Counted from the first letter of the stretch, positions 17,207-26,062 are shown. The stretch is 63,593 nucleotides of DNA from Chloroflexota bacterium (GCA_025354985.1 JANXLU010000094.1:1-63593); one strand, 5' to 3'. The notes: a model not told the origin generated them from the letters alone. Made by a program: numbers and translations.

Positions 17207-18082
17207 ATGCAACTATTTGATCTTTCCAGTGAGTTTGGGATTGTTCGCGTAACCGGTGCCAACCGCGCTGACTTTCTGCATCGAATGAGCACGGGCGACC
17301 TGGCCTCAATCGCGCCCGGCGAGGTGCGGGCCACCGTGTTCACCACGCCGATTGGGCGCATGGTGGACGCCGCCAGCGTCTATGCATTTCCAGATCATCT
17401 GCTCATGCGCGTGAGCACCGCTGGAAAAGACAAGCTCCTGCGCTGGCTGCGCAAATACGTTTTCTACAACGATGACGTGCAATTCATTGATGCCACCGCC
17501 GAGCTCGCCGTCGCGGGTGTGGGTGGCTCTGATGCCGGGTCTTGGGTCGCACAACAGGGCGCAACGCTTGATGGCACACAATACAGTTCATCCGGCACTG
17601 GCGTCATCATACACTGCTGCAACATTTTCGGCGGGCCGGGGTGCTTCCTCATGGGCGCGCCACCCGAGCTGGCAGCCTTAGCGCCCGAATTGGAGGCGAG
17701 CCCAACGACCTATAACTCGGTTCGCGTCGCCGCCGGCATTCCCCGCTTTGGCCACGAAATAACCGAGGAGTTCAATCCGCTGGAAGCCGGTCTTTGGGGC
17801 GCGGTAAGCTTTTCCAAGGGCTGCTATATTGGCCAGGAAATCATCGCCCGCATGGAGAGCCGAAACCAGCTGGCTAAAAAATTGATGCTGGTGGAGATTC
17901 CAAATGCTCCGGTTGGCGGCAGCTTGCTGATTGATGATGCGGAGGTCGGTCGTGTGACCAGTGCTGCGCAAGAATTTGCGCTGGCGTATGTGCGCACGGC
18001 AGCTGCACAGTCTGATGCTGCCGTGAACTGTGGCGCATCACATGGCCGCTTGGTGCGGGTTGTCCACACCGCGGGGGTTTAG
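17207..18082 (+). CDS. ygfZ: YgfZ/GcvT-like folate-binding protein
   Basis: 291 residues. It has the GcvT fold and the diagnostic motif KGCYIGQEIIARM at about residue 204, which carries the conserved Cys of YgfZ (consensus K-G-C-Y-x-G-Q-E). YgfZ binds tetrahydrofolate and helps maintain Fe-S enzymes, including MiaB. The N-terminal block GANRADFLHRMSTGDL matches the family. It is separated from the ClbS-like gene by 54 bases and is followed by a GTG-start lipoprotein gene 5 bases after its stop, so the latter is likely in the same transcript. Confidence 0.92.
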   Translation: MQLFDLSSEFGIVRVTGANRADFLHRMSTGDLASIAPGEVRATVFTTPIGRMVDAASVYAFPDHLLMRVSTAGKDKLLRWLRKYVFYNDDVQFIDATAELAVAGVGGSDAGSWVAQQGATLDGTQYSSSGTGVIIHCCNIFGGPGCFLMGAPPELAALAPELEASPTTYNSVRVAAGIPRFGHEITEEFNPLEAGLWGAVSFSKGCYIGQEIIARMESRNQLAKKLMLVEIPNAPVGGSLLIDDAEVGRVTSAAQEFALAYVRTAAAQSDAAVNCGASHGRLVRVVHTAGV

Positions 18083-18087
18083 CTCTT

Positions 18088-19215
18088 GTGAAGTTGAATG
18101 CAGGCAGGCTGATCGGGCTTGTATGTTTGCTGTGTGTTGGTTGTGGCGCAAACCCGCCCGCAACGGCGGTTCCAACCATTGTGTTTGCCCCAACGCGGAC
18201 GCCTGCACCTGCGCCCACGCTATCCGCCTTCCCCACAACAAACGGGCAGAGCACACCTATGCCAAAGCGCCCGGTAGATCCTGGTGTGTTGCAGTTGCAA
18301 TCACTCTTAAATAACCCGGGCTTCGCGACTGTCCTGACCCAACGATTGCTCACAACCACAAATGGCGTGCCGGCCCAGGTCGGCAACAACGCCCCGCATA
18401 CCAGACTGGCCAGGGACGTCAAAATCGCCGAACACCTGTCCGCGCTCTATGCGCTTGACGCCGGTTTAAGCGCGATCATGGATCGCACCCACGCCTCCCC
18501 GGTCGAAATCCTCAGCGCGATTCAACAAGGCGGCGTGAGCGGCGAAGACACCCTGCTCCTCGCGCGTTTTGCGCGCGCAACGTGGCTGGCGGCCCAACCC
18601 TTTGGCGCGAGCGCATCGGCCGGTATATCCCCAATCAAGGCAACAACCCTGCTCGGTGAAGCCGATATTTCCCAGGATTCGGCACGGGTAAAGCTGGTGG
18701 CATCGCTGGTGCTGGCACAGATGAAAGATGTGCAGACCGGCAGTATCCATGCCCAACTCGAAAAGCTTCGCGCCCTCCTGCAAGATCCCGCGTTTGCACG
18801 GGATGCCGCGCAACAGCTGGATGCCGCAACATCCTCCGCCGCGGGCGGGACCATGTTGGAAGCGCCGGATGATACCCGCACGGTTGACGTTGATGTGAAT
18901 CACGAATTCACTGCCACAGCGCTAGGCAGTTTATATGCGCTGGAAGCGGGCGCAACCGCTTTAGCCGATCGCAACCGGGTCACCCCGCTCATGGTGATTG
19001 AAAGCGCCCGCAATGGACTGCTGGCCCCGCAAGATGCGCTCCTGTTAACGCGGTTTATAAACGCAACTTGGAAAACTGGTCAGGTGTTCCAGGGCTTGGA
19101 TCGCATCCATAAATCGGATTTCAAGCCAGCGGCCAGCCTTGATGATGGTGAGGTCGCCTCAGATCTGGCACGCGTCCGCGCCGTGGCAGGCATCGTAATG
19201 GACGCGCTGAAATAG
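18088..19215 (+). CDS. Lipoprotein of unknown function built from two diverged repeats
   Basis: 375 residues from GTG 18088. The signal peptide ends in the lipobox LLCVGCGA, followed by a Thr/Pro-rich linker to about residue 65. The rest is an internal duplication: residues about 67-215 (LQSLLNNPGFATVL ... LSALYALDAG ... LLLARFARATW) pair with about 222-375 (LRALLQDPAFARDA ... LGSLYALEAG ... LLLTRFINATW). Each copy ends in a similar helix (ARVKLVASLVLAQMKD and ARVRAVAGIVMDALK). All-helical and probably anchored on the outer face of the membrane. I recognise no family. It lies tail-to-tail with polA, 2 bases apart. Confidence 0.75.
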   Translation: MKLNAGRLIGLVCLLCVGCGANPPATAVPTIVFAPTRTPAPAPTLSAFPTTNGQSTPMPKRPVDPGVLQLQSLLNNPGFATVLTQRLLTTTNGVPAQVGNNAPHTRLARDVKIAEHLSALYALDAGLSAIMDRTHASPVEILSAIQQGGVSGEDTLLLARFARATWLAAQPFGASASAGISPIKATTLLGEADISQDSARVKLVASLVLAQMKDVQTGSIHAQLEKLRALLQDPAFARDAAQQLDAATSSAAGGTMLEAPDDTRTVDVDVNHEFTATALGSLYALEAGATALADRNRVTPLMVIESARNGLLAPQDALLLTRFINATWKTGQVFQGLDRIHKSDFKPAASLDDGEVASDLARVRAVAGIVMDALK

Positions 19216-19217
19216 GG

Positions 19218-21089
19218 CTAGACCGCCTCATCCCAATTCGGCCCAATCTGCATGCTGATGTCCAGCTTTGCCCGCATGGTCACCGCATGACACATTTCTT
19301 CGCGAATGACCTGCGCGGCCCGGTCTCGTTCGTTTTCAGGCACGTCGAACACCAGTTCGTCGTGCACCTGCAGTACCATGCGGGTATCCAACTTTTCCAG
19401 CCGCAGCCGGTGTTGAAGTTTGATCATGCCGATCTTGATCACGTCAGCTGCACTGCCTTGCACCGGGGTATTGATCGCCAGGCGCTCCGCGCGCGCCCGT
19501 CGGTCGGCTGAGACACCGCTGCTCGCCAGCAAATCCGGGAAGTAGCGCCGCCGTCCCATCAAGGTCGTGACATGGCCGGTCTGCCGGGCCTCCCGCTTTG
19601 TGCGCTCGATCCACTGATAAACCGCCGGGAACCCGCGAAAGTAGCGATTGATAAACTCGTGCGCCTCGCGCACACTCATACCCGTGCTGCTTGCCAGGCT
19701 CTGCGCGCCCATCCCATAGGCCAAACCAAAATTAATCCGCTTGGCATGACCGCGCTGTTCGCCGGTGACGGCATCAAGCCCAACGCCGTATACATTGGCG
19801 GCGGTCCGCGCATGAATATCTTCGCCACGGTCAAACGCAGCGATCAGCGCGGCGTCATTTGCCAGGTGTGCCAGTATCCGCAGCTCAACCTGCGAATAAT
19901 CCGCACTGATCACCAGGCCACACGGGCGCGCAACAAACGCCTGGCGCACCCGTCGCCCCACCGCGCTGGTTATGGGCACGTTTTGCAAGTTTGGGTTGGT
20001 GGATGACAACCGTCCGGTGACCGTATTGACCTGATTAAACGTGGTGTGCAGCCGCCCGTCAACCGGATCCAACAACGCGGGCAACGCATCGGTGTATGTG
20101 CCCTTGAGCTTGGCCAGTTCACGGTGTTCCATCACCAACGGCAGGATTGGGTGCGAATCGCGCACATCTGAAAGCGACCATGCCGACGTGCTGATGTCTC
20201 CGCCGCGTGTGCGGTGAAGCTTCTCCGATGGAATTTTGAGTTCATCAAACAGCACCCGGGCCAATTGCCGGGGTGATTCCACGTTAAAGCGATGTTTCGA
20301 AATTTCGAATATCCCGAGTTCAAGCTCCAACATGCGTGCAGACAACTCGGCCGAAACGCGCGCGAGGTGCACCGTATCAAGCGCGGTCCCGTCGCGCTCC
20401 ATTTCATACAACACGTGCAGCAACGGCATTTCGACCCCGCCAAACAGGCGGTCCACCCCTTCCCGCTTCATACGTTCAACCAGGATGGATTGCAACCCGG
20501 CCGCCATGCGCGCCTCTTCGACCGCGCTCCACCTACGCTGCTCAGGGGTGGTTGCCAATTCGTTTACAGCCGGTGCAACAACGTCCTCATCATCCGGACC
20601 TTCATCCCGACGCTCGACATCCCGCGAGGACTGGCTTGCAAGGTGATCGGCCAACCCTCGCAGCGCCAGCTTGTGGGTGGGCACACAGCACAGGTGTGCG
20701 GCAACCATTGTGTCAAAAATTCTGGGCGGGAGCCCTATGCCATATTTGCGCCAGCTGTGCGCCTGGGTCTTGACGTCATGACCAATCACTACTGTCGCGC
20801 TACTCAACGCAGCAGAGACCTCGGTCGGTGAACGCAACATGGTGGTCGCCGACACCCACCACGCATCCCCGGGCGCTGCCAATACGGCAAGCCCCAACAC
20901 AACATCCTTCCAAATTGCCGTGGCCACGGTGACGGTTGACGCCGTGCCGAGCTGGTTGGTCATGACCCCCATGCTCTCGCCGGTTTCCGCAACCCGAATG
21001 CCAATCATCGCCAGGCTCGCTTCGTCGGCAACCGGCACGGGCGCTGCGCCGAAGTCAAACAAGCTCAACTGCGCGCTGCTGCGTGACAT
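19218..21089 (-). CDS. polA: DNA polymerase I lacking the 5' nuclease domain
   Basis: 623 residues, Klenow-like. Polymerase motifs are intact: motif A VISADYSQVELRILAHL, motif B RGHAKRINFGLAYG with Phe at the sugar-selectivity position, the RLAINTPVQGSAADVIK helix, and motif C LQVHDELVF. TGRLSSTNPNLQNVP is also present. The 3'-5' exonuclease-like domain (about residues 25-230) is degenerate: the DxE pair is replaced by IGIRVAETG and the second Asp region by IGHDVKTQAHSW, so proofreading is probably lost. No 5' nuclease precedes it. Residues 7-11 are QLSLF, the classic beta-clamp-binding pentapeptide. Predicted gap-filling polymerase; an RNA primer would need a separate flap nuclease. Confidence 0.93.
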   Translation of the reverse strand: MSRSSAQLSLFDFGAAPVPVADEASLAMIGIRVAETGESMGVMTNQLGTASTVTVATAIWKDVVLGLAVLAAPGDAWWVSATTMLRSPTEVSAALSSATVVIGHDVKTQAHSWRKYGIGLPPRIFDTMVAAHLCCVPTHKLALRGLADHLASQSSRDVERRDEGPDDEDVVAPAVNELATTPEQRRWSAVEEARMAAGLQSILVERMKREGVDRLFGGVEMPLLHVLYEMERDGTALDTVHLARVSAELSARMLELELGIFEISKHRFNVESPRQLARVLFDELKIPSEKLHRTRGGDISTSAWSLSDVRDSHPILPLVMEHRELAKLKGTYTDALPALLDPVDGRLHTTFNQVNTVTGRLSSTNPNLQNVPITSAVGRRVRQAFVARPCGLVISADYSQVELRILAHLANDAALIAAFDRGEDIHARTAANVYGVGLDAVTGEQRGHAKRINFGLAYGMGAQSLASSTGMSVREAHEFINRYFRGFPAVYQWIERTKREARQTGHVTTLMGRRRYFPDLLASSGVSADRRARAERLAINTPVQGSAADVIKIGMIKLQHRLRLEKLDTRMVLQVHDELVFDVPENERDRAAQVIREEMCHAVTMRAKLDISMQIGPNWDEAV

Positions 21090-21118
21090 AGGCGGATATT
21101 GTAGAACAGGCGTTCAAC

Positions 21119-21124
21119 TATAAT
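21119..21124 (+). promoter_or_regulatory. Candidate -10 box upstream of smpB
   Basis: TATAAT occurs in the 82-base divergent gap between polA and smpB. No good -35 sits 16-18 bases upstream (ATATTG is the closest). It would give a leader of roughly 40 bases before the GTG at 21172. Confidence 0.3.
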
Positions 21125-21171
21125 TACGCTTGTGCATACGTTTTTGAACGGCACACTGTGCAGCGTGACCG

Positions 21172-21645
21172 GTGGCTGAAAGTGAAAAGGACGCAATCAA
21201 AGTTGTCGCCAGCAACCGCCGCGCCAGCTTTGACTATGAACTTACCGAGAGGTTTGATGCCGGTGTGTCGCTGACTGGTGGCGAAATCAAGAGTATTCGT
21301 TCGGGGAAGCTTGATTTGCGGGATGCCTTTGTCCAGCTTCGGGGCGGCAGCGCGTTCCTGCTAAATGCCCACATAACGCCCTATGCAAAAGCCACTGGAT
21401 TTAGCAAGGTGGATGACGATCACCGGGCCTTGCGCTTGCTATTGCACAAGCGTGAAATTGCGGCGCTGGCCAAAGGTATCGAACAAAAAGGATTCACGGC
21501 CATCGCAACCAGGGCATATCTGAAACAGGGGCGGGCAAAAATAGAGCTGGCGCTGGCCCGCGGCAAGAAGCATTTTGACAAACGCGAAACGATTGCAAAG
21601 CGCGATTCACAGCGCGATATCGCCCGCGCCCTATCCTCAGATTAA
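21172..21645 (+). CDS. smpB: SsrA-binding protein SmpB
   Basis: 157 residues from GTG 21172. SmpB binds tmRNA and delivers it to stalled ribosomes for trans-translation. Family blocks are present: NRRASFDYELTERFDAG, LTGGEIKSIRSGKLDLRDAF, NAHITPY, and a basic C-terminal tail GRAKIELALARGKKHFDKRE followed by RDSQRDIARAL. The ordinary length of 150-160 residues is kept. The tmRNA gene itself is often next door but I see no tmRNA ends in this window. It is divergent from polA; the small membrane-anchored gene converges 7 bases after its stop. Confidence 0.96.
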   Translation: MAESEKDAIKVVASNRRASFDYELTERFDAGVSLTGGEIKSIRSGKLDLRDAFVQLRGGSAFLLNAHITPYAKATGFSKVDDDHRALRLLLHKREIAALAKGIEQKGFTAIATRAYLKQGRAKIELALARGKKHFDKRETIAKRDSQRDIARALSSD

Positions 21646-21652
21646 TCGCGCG

Positions 21653-21901
21653 CTATAGAACGAACGATAAGGCGATTAGGACGGCCAAGAGACCGAGGGC
21701 GATCAACCCGGTCCGGCGCAAGTCACTCATGACGTCGCCATATTCGCCCTGCCAATCAATGACGCGGGGACCGGTTGCTGACTGCTTGCTGGTGGTTACC
21801 GACGCGCTCGACGCGCTACCGGGTGTGGCCGTCGCCGCGCCGGGAGCCATGTACGCGGCTGGCGGCAGGTTTGGGCGACGTCCTCTGGTGTTCTTTGACA
21901 T
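21653..21901 (-). CDS. Small C-terminally membrane-anchored protein, unknown function
   Basis: 82 residues. The N-terminus is basic and Pro/Ala-rich (MSKNTRGRRPNLPPAAYMAP); a Ser/Thr-rich middle follows, then an amphipathic stretch and one hydrophobic helix (TGLIALGLLAVLIALSFVL) that ends at the last residue. It should therefore be a tail-anchored protein with its body in the cytoplasm. I do not recognise a family. The coding look and the terminal helix make it more than a chance frame. It sits 11 bases downstream of the methyltransferase gene on the same strand, so it is probably the second gene of that operon. Confidence 0.6.
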   Translation of the reverse strand: MSKNTRGRRPNLPPAAYMAPGAATATPGSASSASVTTSKQSATGPRVIDWQGEYGDVMSDLRRTGLIALGLLAVLIALSFVL

Positions 21902-21912
21902 AAAGAATTGAA

Positions 21913-22722
21913 TTATACGTTTGTCGCCGACTTTACACCCACGGCAAACACCTCGCGTTCAAAAAACCAGGAAAATGGCCGCCACTTAAATGCCACGTGC
22001 CGGAGCGCACCCAGAATTTTCCCCTCGCCGCGATTCTGAGGCGGGGTATCCAGCCAGACGCGCACACCCTCAAAGTGGGCCCGCTTGAGAAAGTTACGCA
22101 TCCGCAGGAGATCCTGCTCGTTAACATGCACCTCGGTGTTTATTTCGACGTTCAACGCACGCGGATTGCGGGGATACCGCGCGCCCTGGCCCATCAACCG
22201 ACGAAAGCCACGCACCATTGGATAGGCATACGCGTCATACCAGCGATTGGGCGCGGTGTGCACAATAATTTTTCCGCCGGGTTTAAGAATTCGTCGCACG
22301 TCTCCGAGGCACGCATCCAACTCCCAGCGATGCAAGTGCTCAACGACATCAAACATCAACACGCGATCAAACGCACCATCCGCATATGGCAGAAACTTTG
22401 CATCCGCCCGCATCACATCATGCACGCCCGGTTCTCCGTGCAACGCATGGCGTGATAGACGCAACGCCGCCTCGGAATAATCGAGGCCAAAACAGATTGC
22501 GCCAAGCCGGGCCACATGACGCACAATCTCGCCGCGCCCGCACCCGAGGTCAAGCACCTGCATACCAGGCTCCACCGAGGCTATCGCAAAGCTCTGGCTC
22601 AACCGGCGGCTGAGATGCTCGCCTTCCGATGAATTAAATTCATCAAAGCCTTCACATGCGGTTCGAAAGTATTCCTCTGTGTAAAGATCGGAGGGCAGTG
22701 GTGTGGGTTTCTCGTTGCTCAT
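21913..22722 (-). CDS. Class I SAM-dependent methyltransferase
   Basis: 269 residues from ATG 22722 (MSNEKPTP). The SAM-binding loop is VLDLGCGRGEIVRHVARLG; motif II is CFGLDYSEAALRLS; FDRVLMFDVVEHLHRWE and RILKPGGKIIVHTAPNRWYD are the following conserved blocks. This pattern is typical of Methyltransf_11/UbiG-like enzymes that act on sugars, lipids or small molecules. The C-terminal part (about 180-269) seems specific and is rich in aromatic residues. It is divergent from mtnA (75 bases) with no clue to the substrate. Probably soluble. Confidence 0.86.
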   Translation of the reverse strand: MSNEKPTPLPSDLYTEEYFRTACEGFDEFNSSEGEHLSRRLSQSFAIASVEPGMQVLDLGCGRGEIVRHVARLGAICFGLDYSEAALRLSRHALHGEPGVHDVMRADAKFLPYADGAFDRVLMFDVVEHLHRWELDACLGDVRRILKPGGKIIVHTAPNRWYDAYAYPMVRGFRRLMGQGARYPRNPRALNVEINTEVHVNEQDLLRMRNFLKRAHFEGVRVWLDTPPQNRGEGKILGALRHVAFKWRPFSWFFEREVFAVGVKSATNV

Positions 22723-22769
22723 TCGCGCGTAAACCAAAATTGTATCGCAGCGACCGATGATAAACTCCC

Positions 22770-22791
22770 GCGGCCAAGCTGGCCTGGCCGC
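22770..22791 (+). promoter_or_regulatory. Hairpin immediately upstream of mtnA
   Basis: GCGGCCA (22770-22776) and TGGCCGC (22785-22791) form a perfect 7-bp GC-rich stem with an 8-base loop. It ends 5 bases before the mtnA ATG at 22797, where a ribosome-binding site would normally be. It may restrict initiation. It does not resemble any SAM riboswitch. Confidence 0.4.
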
Positions 22792-22796
22792 TATTT

Positions 22797-23882
22797 ATGA
22801 ATCACAACCAGACAATAAATCCCGGGTTCCAACCCCTCAAGACAATCGAATGGGTGGGTGATGCCGCGGGAGTCTGCCGCATTGTGGATCAAACCGTTCT
22901 TCCGGTTGAGTTACGTTATCTCGATGTGGCCGACTTGGCCACCATGTGGGAAGCGATCAAGGTTCTGCGGATCCGCGGCGCGCCAGCCATAGGCATTGCT
23001 GCGGCGTTTGGGCTGTATCTAGCGGCAAGGAAGTCAACCGCTTTAACATATACGCAATTCCGAACAGACTTGGCGGCTGCCGCCGACTACCTGTCCACGT
23101 CGCGTCCAACCGCGGTGAACCTGTTCTGGGCCATCGACCGAATCCAAACGTTGATCGCATCGCTGAGTGATGCTCCAATCGAGTCAATTGCCGAGCAGAT
23201 GCGCCTGTGCGCCATGCAAATGATTGATGAAGACAACAGGGTCTGCCGGGCGATTGGCCTGCATGGTCAGGAGTTGATAGCCAACGACAGCACCTGGTTG
23301 ACCCATTGCAACGCAGGTGGACTGGCCACCGCCCAGTGGGGAACCGCCCTGGCGCCGTTTTACATTGCCGCCGAACTGGGCAGGAAGGTGCACGTATTTG
23401 CCGATGAGACCCGTCCGTTATTGCAAGGCGCACGCATCACGGCGTTTGAACTGCAACGAGCGGGAATTCCGGTGACCCTCATCACCGACAGTATGGCGGC
23501 AACCGTAATGGCACAGGGCCGGGTTCAGGGCGTTATTGTGGGCACGGATCGCGTGGCAGCCAATGGTGATTTTGCAAACAAAATTGGCACGCTCGGGGTG
23601 GCGGTGCTGGCAAAAGAATTCGGGCTGCCGGTATATGTCGCGGCCCCAATCAGCAGCATCGATCCAACTCTGTCCCATGGCGGTCTGATCCCAATCGAAG
23701 AGCGACATTCGCGCGAAATTACCCATGGCTTTGGCCGGCAAACGGCCCCGGATTACGTGTCCGTATACAACCCGGCCTTCGATGTCACCCCGGCGAAATA
23801 TGTCACGGCCTTCATTACCGAGCGCGGCATCATCCGGCCGCCGTTTCACAAGGGGTTGGCCGCCGTTTTCGCCCAACCCTAA
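22797..23882 (+). CDS. mtnA: S-methyl-5-thioribose-1-phosphate isomerase
   Basis: 361 residues. It isomerises 5-methylthioribose-1-phosphate to the ribulose form in the methionine salvage pathway and belongs to the eIF2B-alpha-like fold. Diagnostic blocks: IRGAPAIGIAAAFGL (substrate phosphate site), LTHCNAGGLATAQWGTALAP with the catalytic Cys, VFADETRPLLQGARITAFEL, and VGTDRVAANGDFANKIGT with the catalytic Asp. No MTA phosphorylase or other salvage gene is adjacent, although a purine nucleoside phosphorylase is at 47 kb. A GC-rich hairpin precedes the start codon. Confidence 0.95.
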   Translation: MNHNQTINPGFQPLKTIEWVGDAAGVCRIVDQTVLPVELRYLDVADLATMWEAIKVLRIRGAPAIGIAAAFGLYLAARKSTALTYTQFRTDLAAAADYLSTSRPTAVNLFWAIDRIQTLIASLSDAPIESIAEQMRLCAMQMIDEDNRVCRAIGLHGQELIANDSTWLTHCNAGGLATAQWGTALAPFYIAAELGRKVHVFADETRPLLQGARITAFELQRAGIPVTLITDSMAATVMAQGRVQGVIVGTDRVAANGDFANKIGTLGVAVLAKEFGLPVYVAAPISSIDPTLSHGGLIPIEERHSREITHGFGRQTAPDYVSVYNPAFDVTPAKYVTAFITERGIIRPPFHKGLAAVFAQP

Positions 23883-23950
23883 TAGATTTGACCGAATGTC
23901 ACCTATGCATTTATGACCTCGCGTGAGCGATTCCGGGTCATACAATAAAG

Positions 23951-26062
23951 GTGATGCCCGTCCTACTCGAAACACGGCTGCAAAAGGCAAGGCGACTTCG
24001 TTTTGTCGGTCGCGATCTTGAGCGGGATTATTTTGAGGCAATGATTGGTGGCGGCACACTGGACGTAAATGCATTGCATGTATACGGCCCGGGTGGCGTG
24101 GGGAAAACCTACTTGCTCCGCGAGTTTGCGGCAATCCTCGAAACCCGAGGCATGGGCGCTGTTTTCCTTGATGCACGCTATATCGATCCGTCTCCGACTG
24201 GCTTCCAATCCGCTCTGCTGTTGGCTCTCCCACGCACCGATACCATGAGCATGGCCGATGCCCACACGGCACTTGCACAATTTGCGACCCAGAAACACCG
24301 CGCTGCAATTCTGATCGACACATACGAATTATTGAGTCCATTGGACAGCTGGCTTTGTAACAACTTTCTCCCCACGCTCTCCGACAACATTATGTTGGTT
24401 ACGGCTGGCCGAAACCCACCATCCGCGAGTTGGCGCGATCACCCGGCCTGGGGAGATGTGATACACGCCATGCCGTTGCGCAATCTGAATTCAGCGGAAA
24501 GTCGAACCTATTTGCTGGCCCGAAACGTGCCCGAGCATCAGCTCGCGTCGATCGTTTCGTTTACCCATGGTCATCCGCTTGCGCTATCGCTGGTTGCGGA
24601 TACGGCGGCGCAACGCAGCGATGGAGGCGCATTCCAGCCCGAGGACAATCCGGATGTCATCAAAACCCTTCTTGAGCGATTCGTCCAAAAAGTGCCAAGC
24701 GCAGCGCACCGCGCGGCCCTTGAAGCCTGCGGACTGGTGCGCATGCTTACGGAACCGTTGCTCGCGCGCATGCTGGGCACGCAAGATCCGCACGAGCTCT
24801 TTGAATGGCTGCGCACCCTGTCATTTGTAGATGCCAGCCGGGGCGGGTTGTTCCCGCATGATCTTGCGCGCGAGGCGATTTGTGCGGATGTACGGTGGCG
24901 CAATCCGGATTGGTATGGTGAGTTGCATAAACGGGCGCGCGAGTATTACAACGCCCGCTTGCAGCAGGTTGCTCATGAGGACCAATTGCGCATCTTATTT
25001 GACATGGTGTTCTTGCATCGTGACAATGCTGTTGTCCGTCAGACCTTTGATTGGCAGGAAAGCGGCACCATCCGCGCCGAGCGCGCGCACGCTTCGGACT
25101 TTGAACAATTCAAGGCGTGGGTTAAACAACACGAAAACGCAACCTCGGCGGACATTGCGGCCCATTGGTTCACGGCCCAGCCGAACGGCGTCACCGCCTT
25201 TCGAGACAGCCACCAATCGGTCGGGTTTATGTGTCAGGTAGCCTTGGAATCCGCCACCCGGGAACAATTGGACAAGGACCCGGCAGCAGCAGTGGCCTGG
25301 ACACACATTTGCAAGACTGCGCCGTTGCGCCCGGGAGAGCGTGCCACGTTGTTTAGATTCTGGATGTCCGGCTCAAGCTACCAGGCGGTATCGCCCTTGC
25401 AGAGCCTGGTATTTGTCCAGGCGGTCCAACACTATATGGTGACCGCGAAACTGGCCTACACGATCTTCACCGTTGCGCAACCCGAGGCCTGGCTCGGTGT
25501 ATTTGCATATGCAGATTTGGAGCGCCTTGGCTCCGCCGAAGTCACCATTGACACAACCCACGTTGGCATGTTTGGTCATGATTGGCGTACCGTTGGCGTC
25601 CCGGCCTGGTTCGAACTTTTGGCCGAGCGCGAAAAGGGCTTCAACCCACAGGCCGTGCAGCCACCACGAAAACAAAGCACGGAGGTGATCGCCCTCGATG
25701 AGGATGGCTTTGCCGAAGCCCTGCGCGATGCACTCAAGCTAAAGTCCAGATCACTGCCGCCGCGCGGGAATCCACTGCTGGCGTCCCGGCTGGTCATGGC
25801 GCGGTCGGGCGCCGCAGCCGGGGAGATGGAGCGCGTTGCCGTGCTCAACAGTGTGATCGCCGACGTTGCACAAACGTTGGAACAGTCACCGCGTGATATA
25901 AAGCTGTATCGTGCGTTTTATCACACGTATATCAAACCAGCAGCAAGCCAGGAAGCGGCGGCTGAGCTGATCGATGTGCCGTTCAGTTCTTATAGAAGAC
26001 ATCTGCAAACGGCTATCGAACGAATTACGGATATCATGTGGATCAAGGAAATTGGTGGCTAG
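23951..26062 (+). CDS. STAND-type P-loop ATPase with C-terminal HTH-like tail
   Basis: 703 residues; GTG 23951 or ATG 23954 may start it, 4-7 bases after a TACAAT box (23941-23946), consistent with a leaderless transcript. Walker A GPGGVGKT is at residues 46-53; Walker B is AAILIDTYELL (about 119-129); GHPLALSLVAD is the GxP motif of NB-ARC/STAND proteins. The middle (about 250-550) is helical, without recognisable TPR repeats. The C-terminus ends in LYRAFYHTYIKPAASQEAAA followed by LIDVPFSSYRRHLQTAIER, a helix-turn-helix-like segment common at the end of Chloroflexota STAND proteins. Probably a signal-transducing switch that binds DNA or a partner. STAND proteins also act in phage defence, but nothing here proves this. 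Confidence 0.8.
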   Translation: MMPVLLETRLQKARRLRFVGRDLERDYFEAMIGGGTLDVNALHVYGPGGVGKTYLLREFAAILETRGMGAVFLDARYIDPSPTGFQSALLLALPRTDTMSMADAHTALAQFATQKHRAAILIDTYELLSPLDSWLCNNFLPTLSDNIMLVTAGRNPPSASWRDHPAWGDVIHAMPLRNLNSAESRTYLLARNVPEHQLASIVSFTHGHPLALSLVADTAAQRSDGGAFQPEDNPDVIKTLLERFVQKVPSAAHRAALEACGLVRMLTEPLLARMLGTQDPHELFEWLRTLSFVDASRGGLFPHDLAREAICADVRWRNPDWYGELHKRAREYYNARLQQVAHEDQLRILFDMVFLHRDNAVVRQTFDWQESGTIRAERAHASDFEQFKAWVKQHENATSADIAAHWFTAQPNGVTAFRDSHQSVGFMCQVALESATREQLDKDPAAAVAWTHICKTAPLRPGERATLFRFWMSGSSYQAVSPLQSLVFVQAVQHYMVTAKLAYTIFTVAQPEAWLGVFAYADLERLGSAEVTIDTTHVGMFGHDWRTVGVPAWFELLAEREKGFNPQAVQPPRKQSTEVIALDEDGFAEALRDALKLKSRSLPPRGNPLLASRLVMARSGAAAGEMERVAVLNSVIADVAQTLEQSPRDIKLYRAFYHTYIKPAASQEAAAELIDVPFSSYRRHLQTAIERITDIMWIKEIGG

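Noticed and set aside
22738-22796. SAM riboswitch before mtnA
   Set aside because: Only a simple hairpin is present; no conserved SAM-riboswitch core fits in the 59-base gap.
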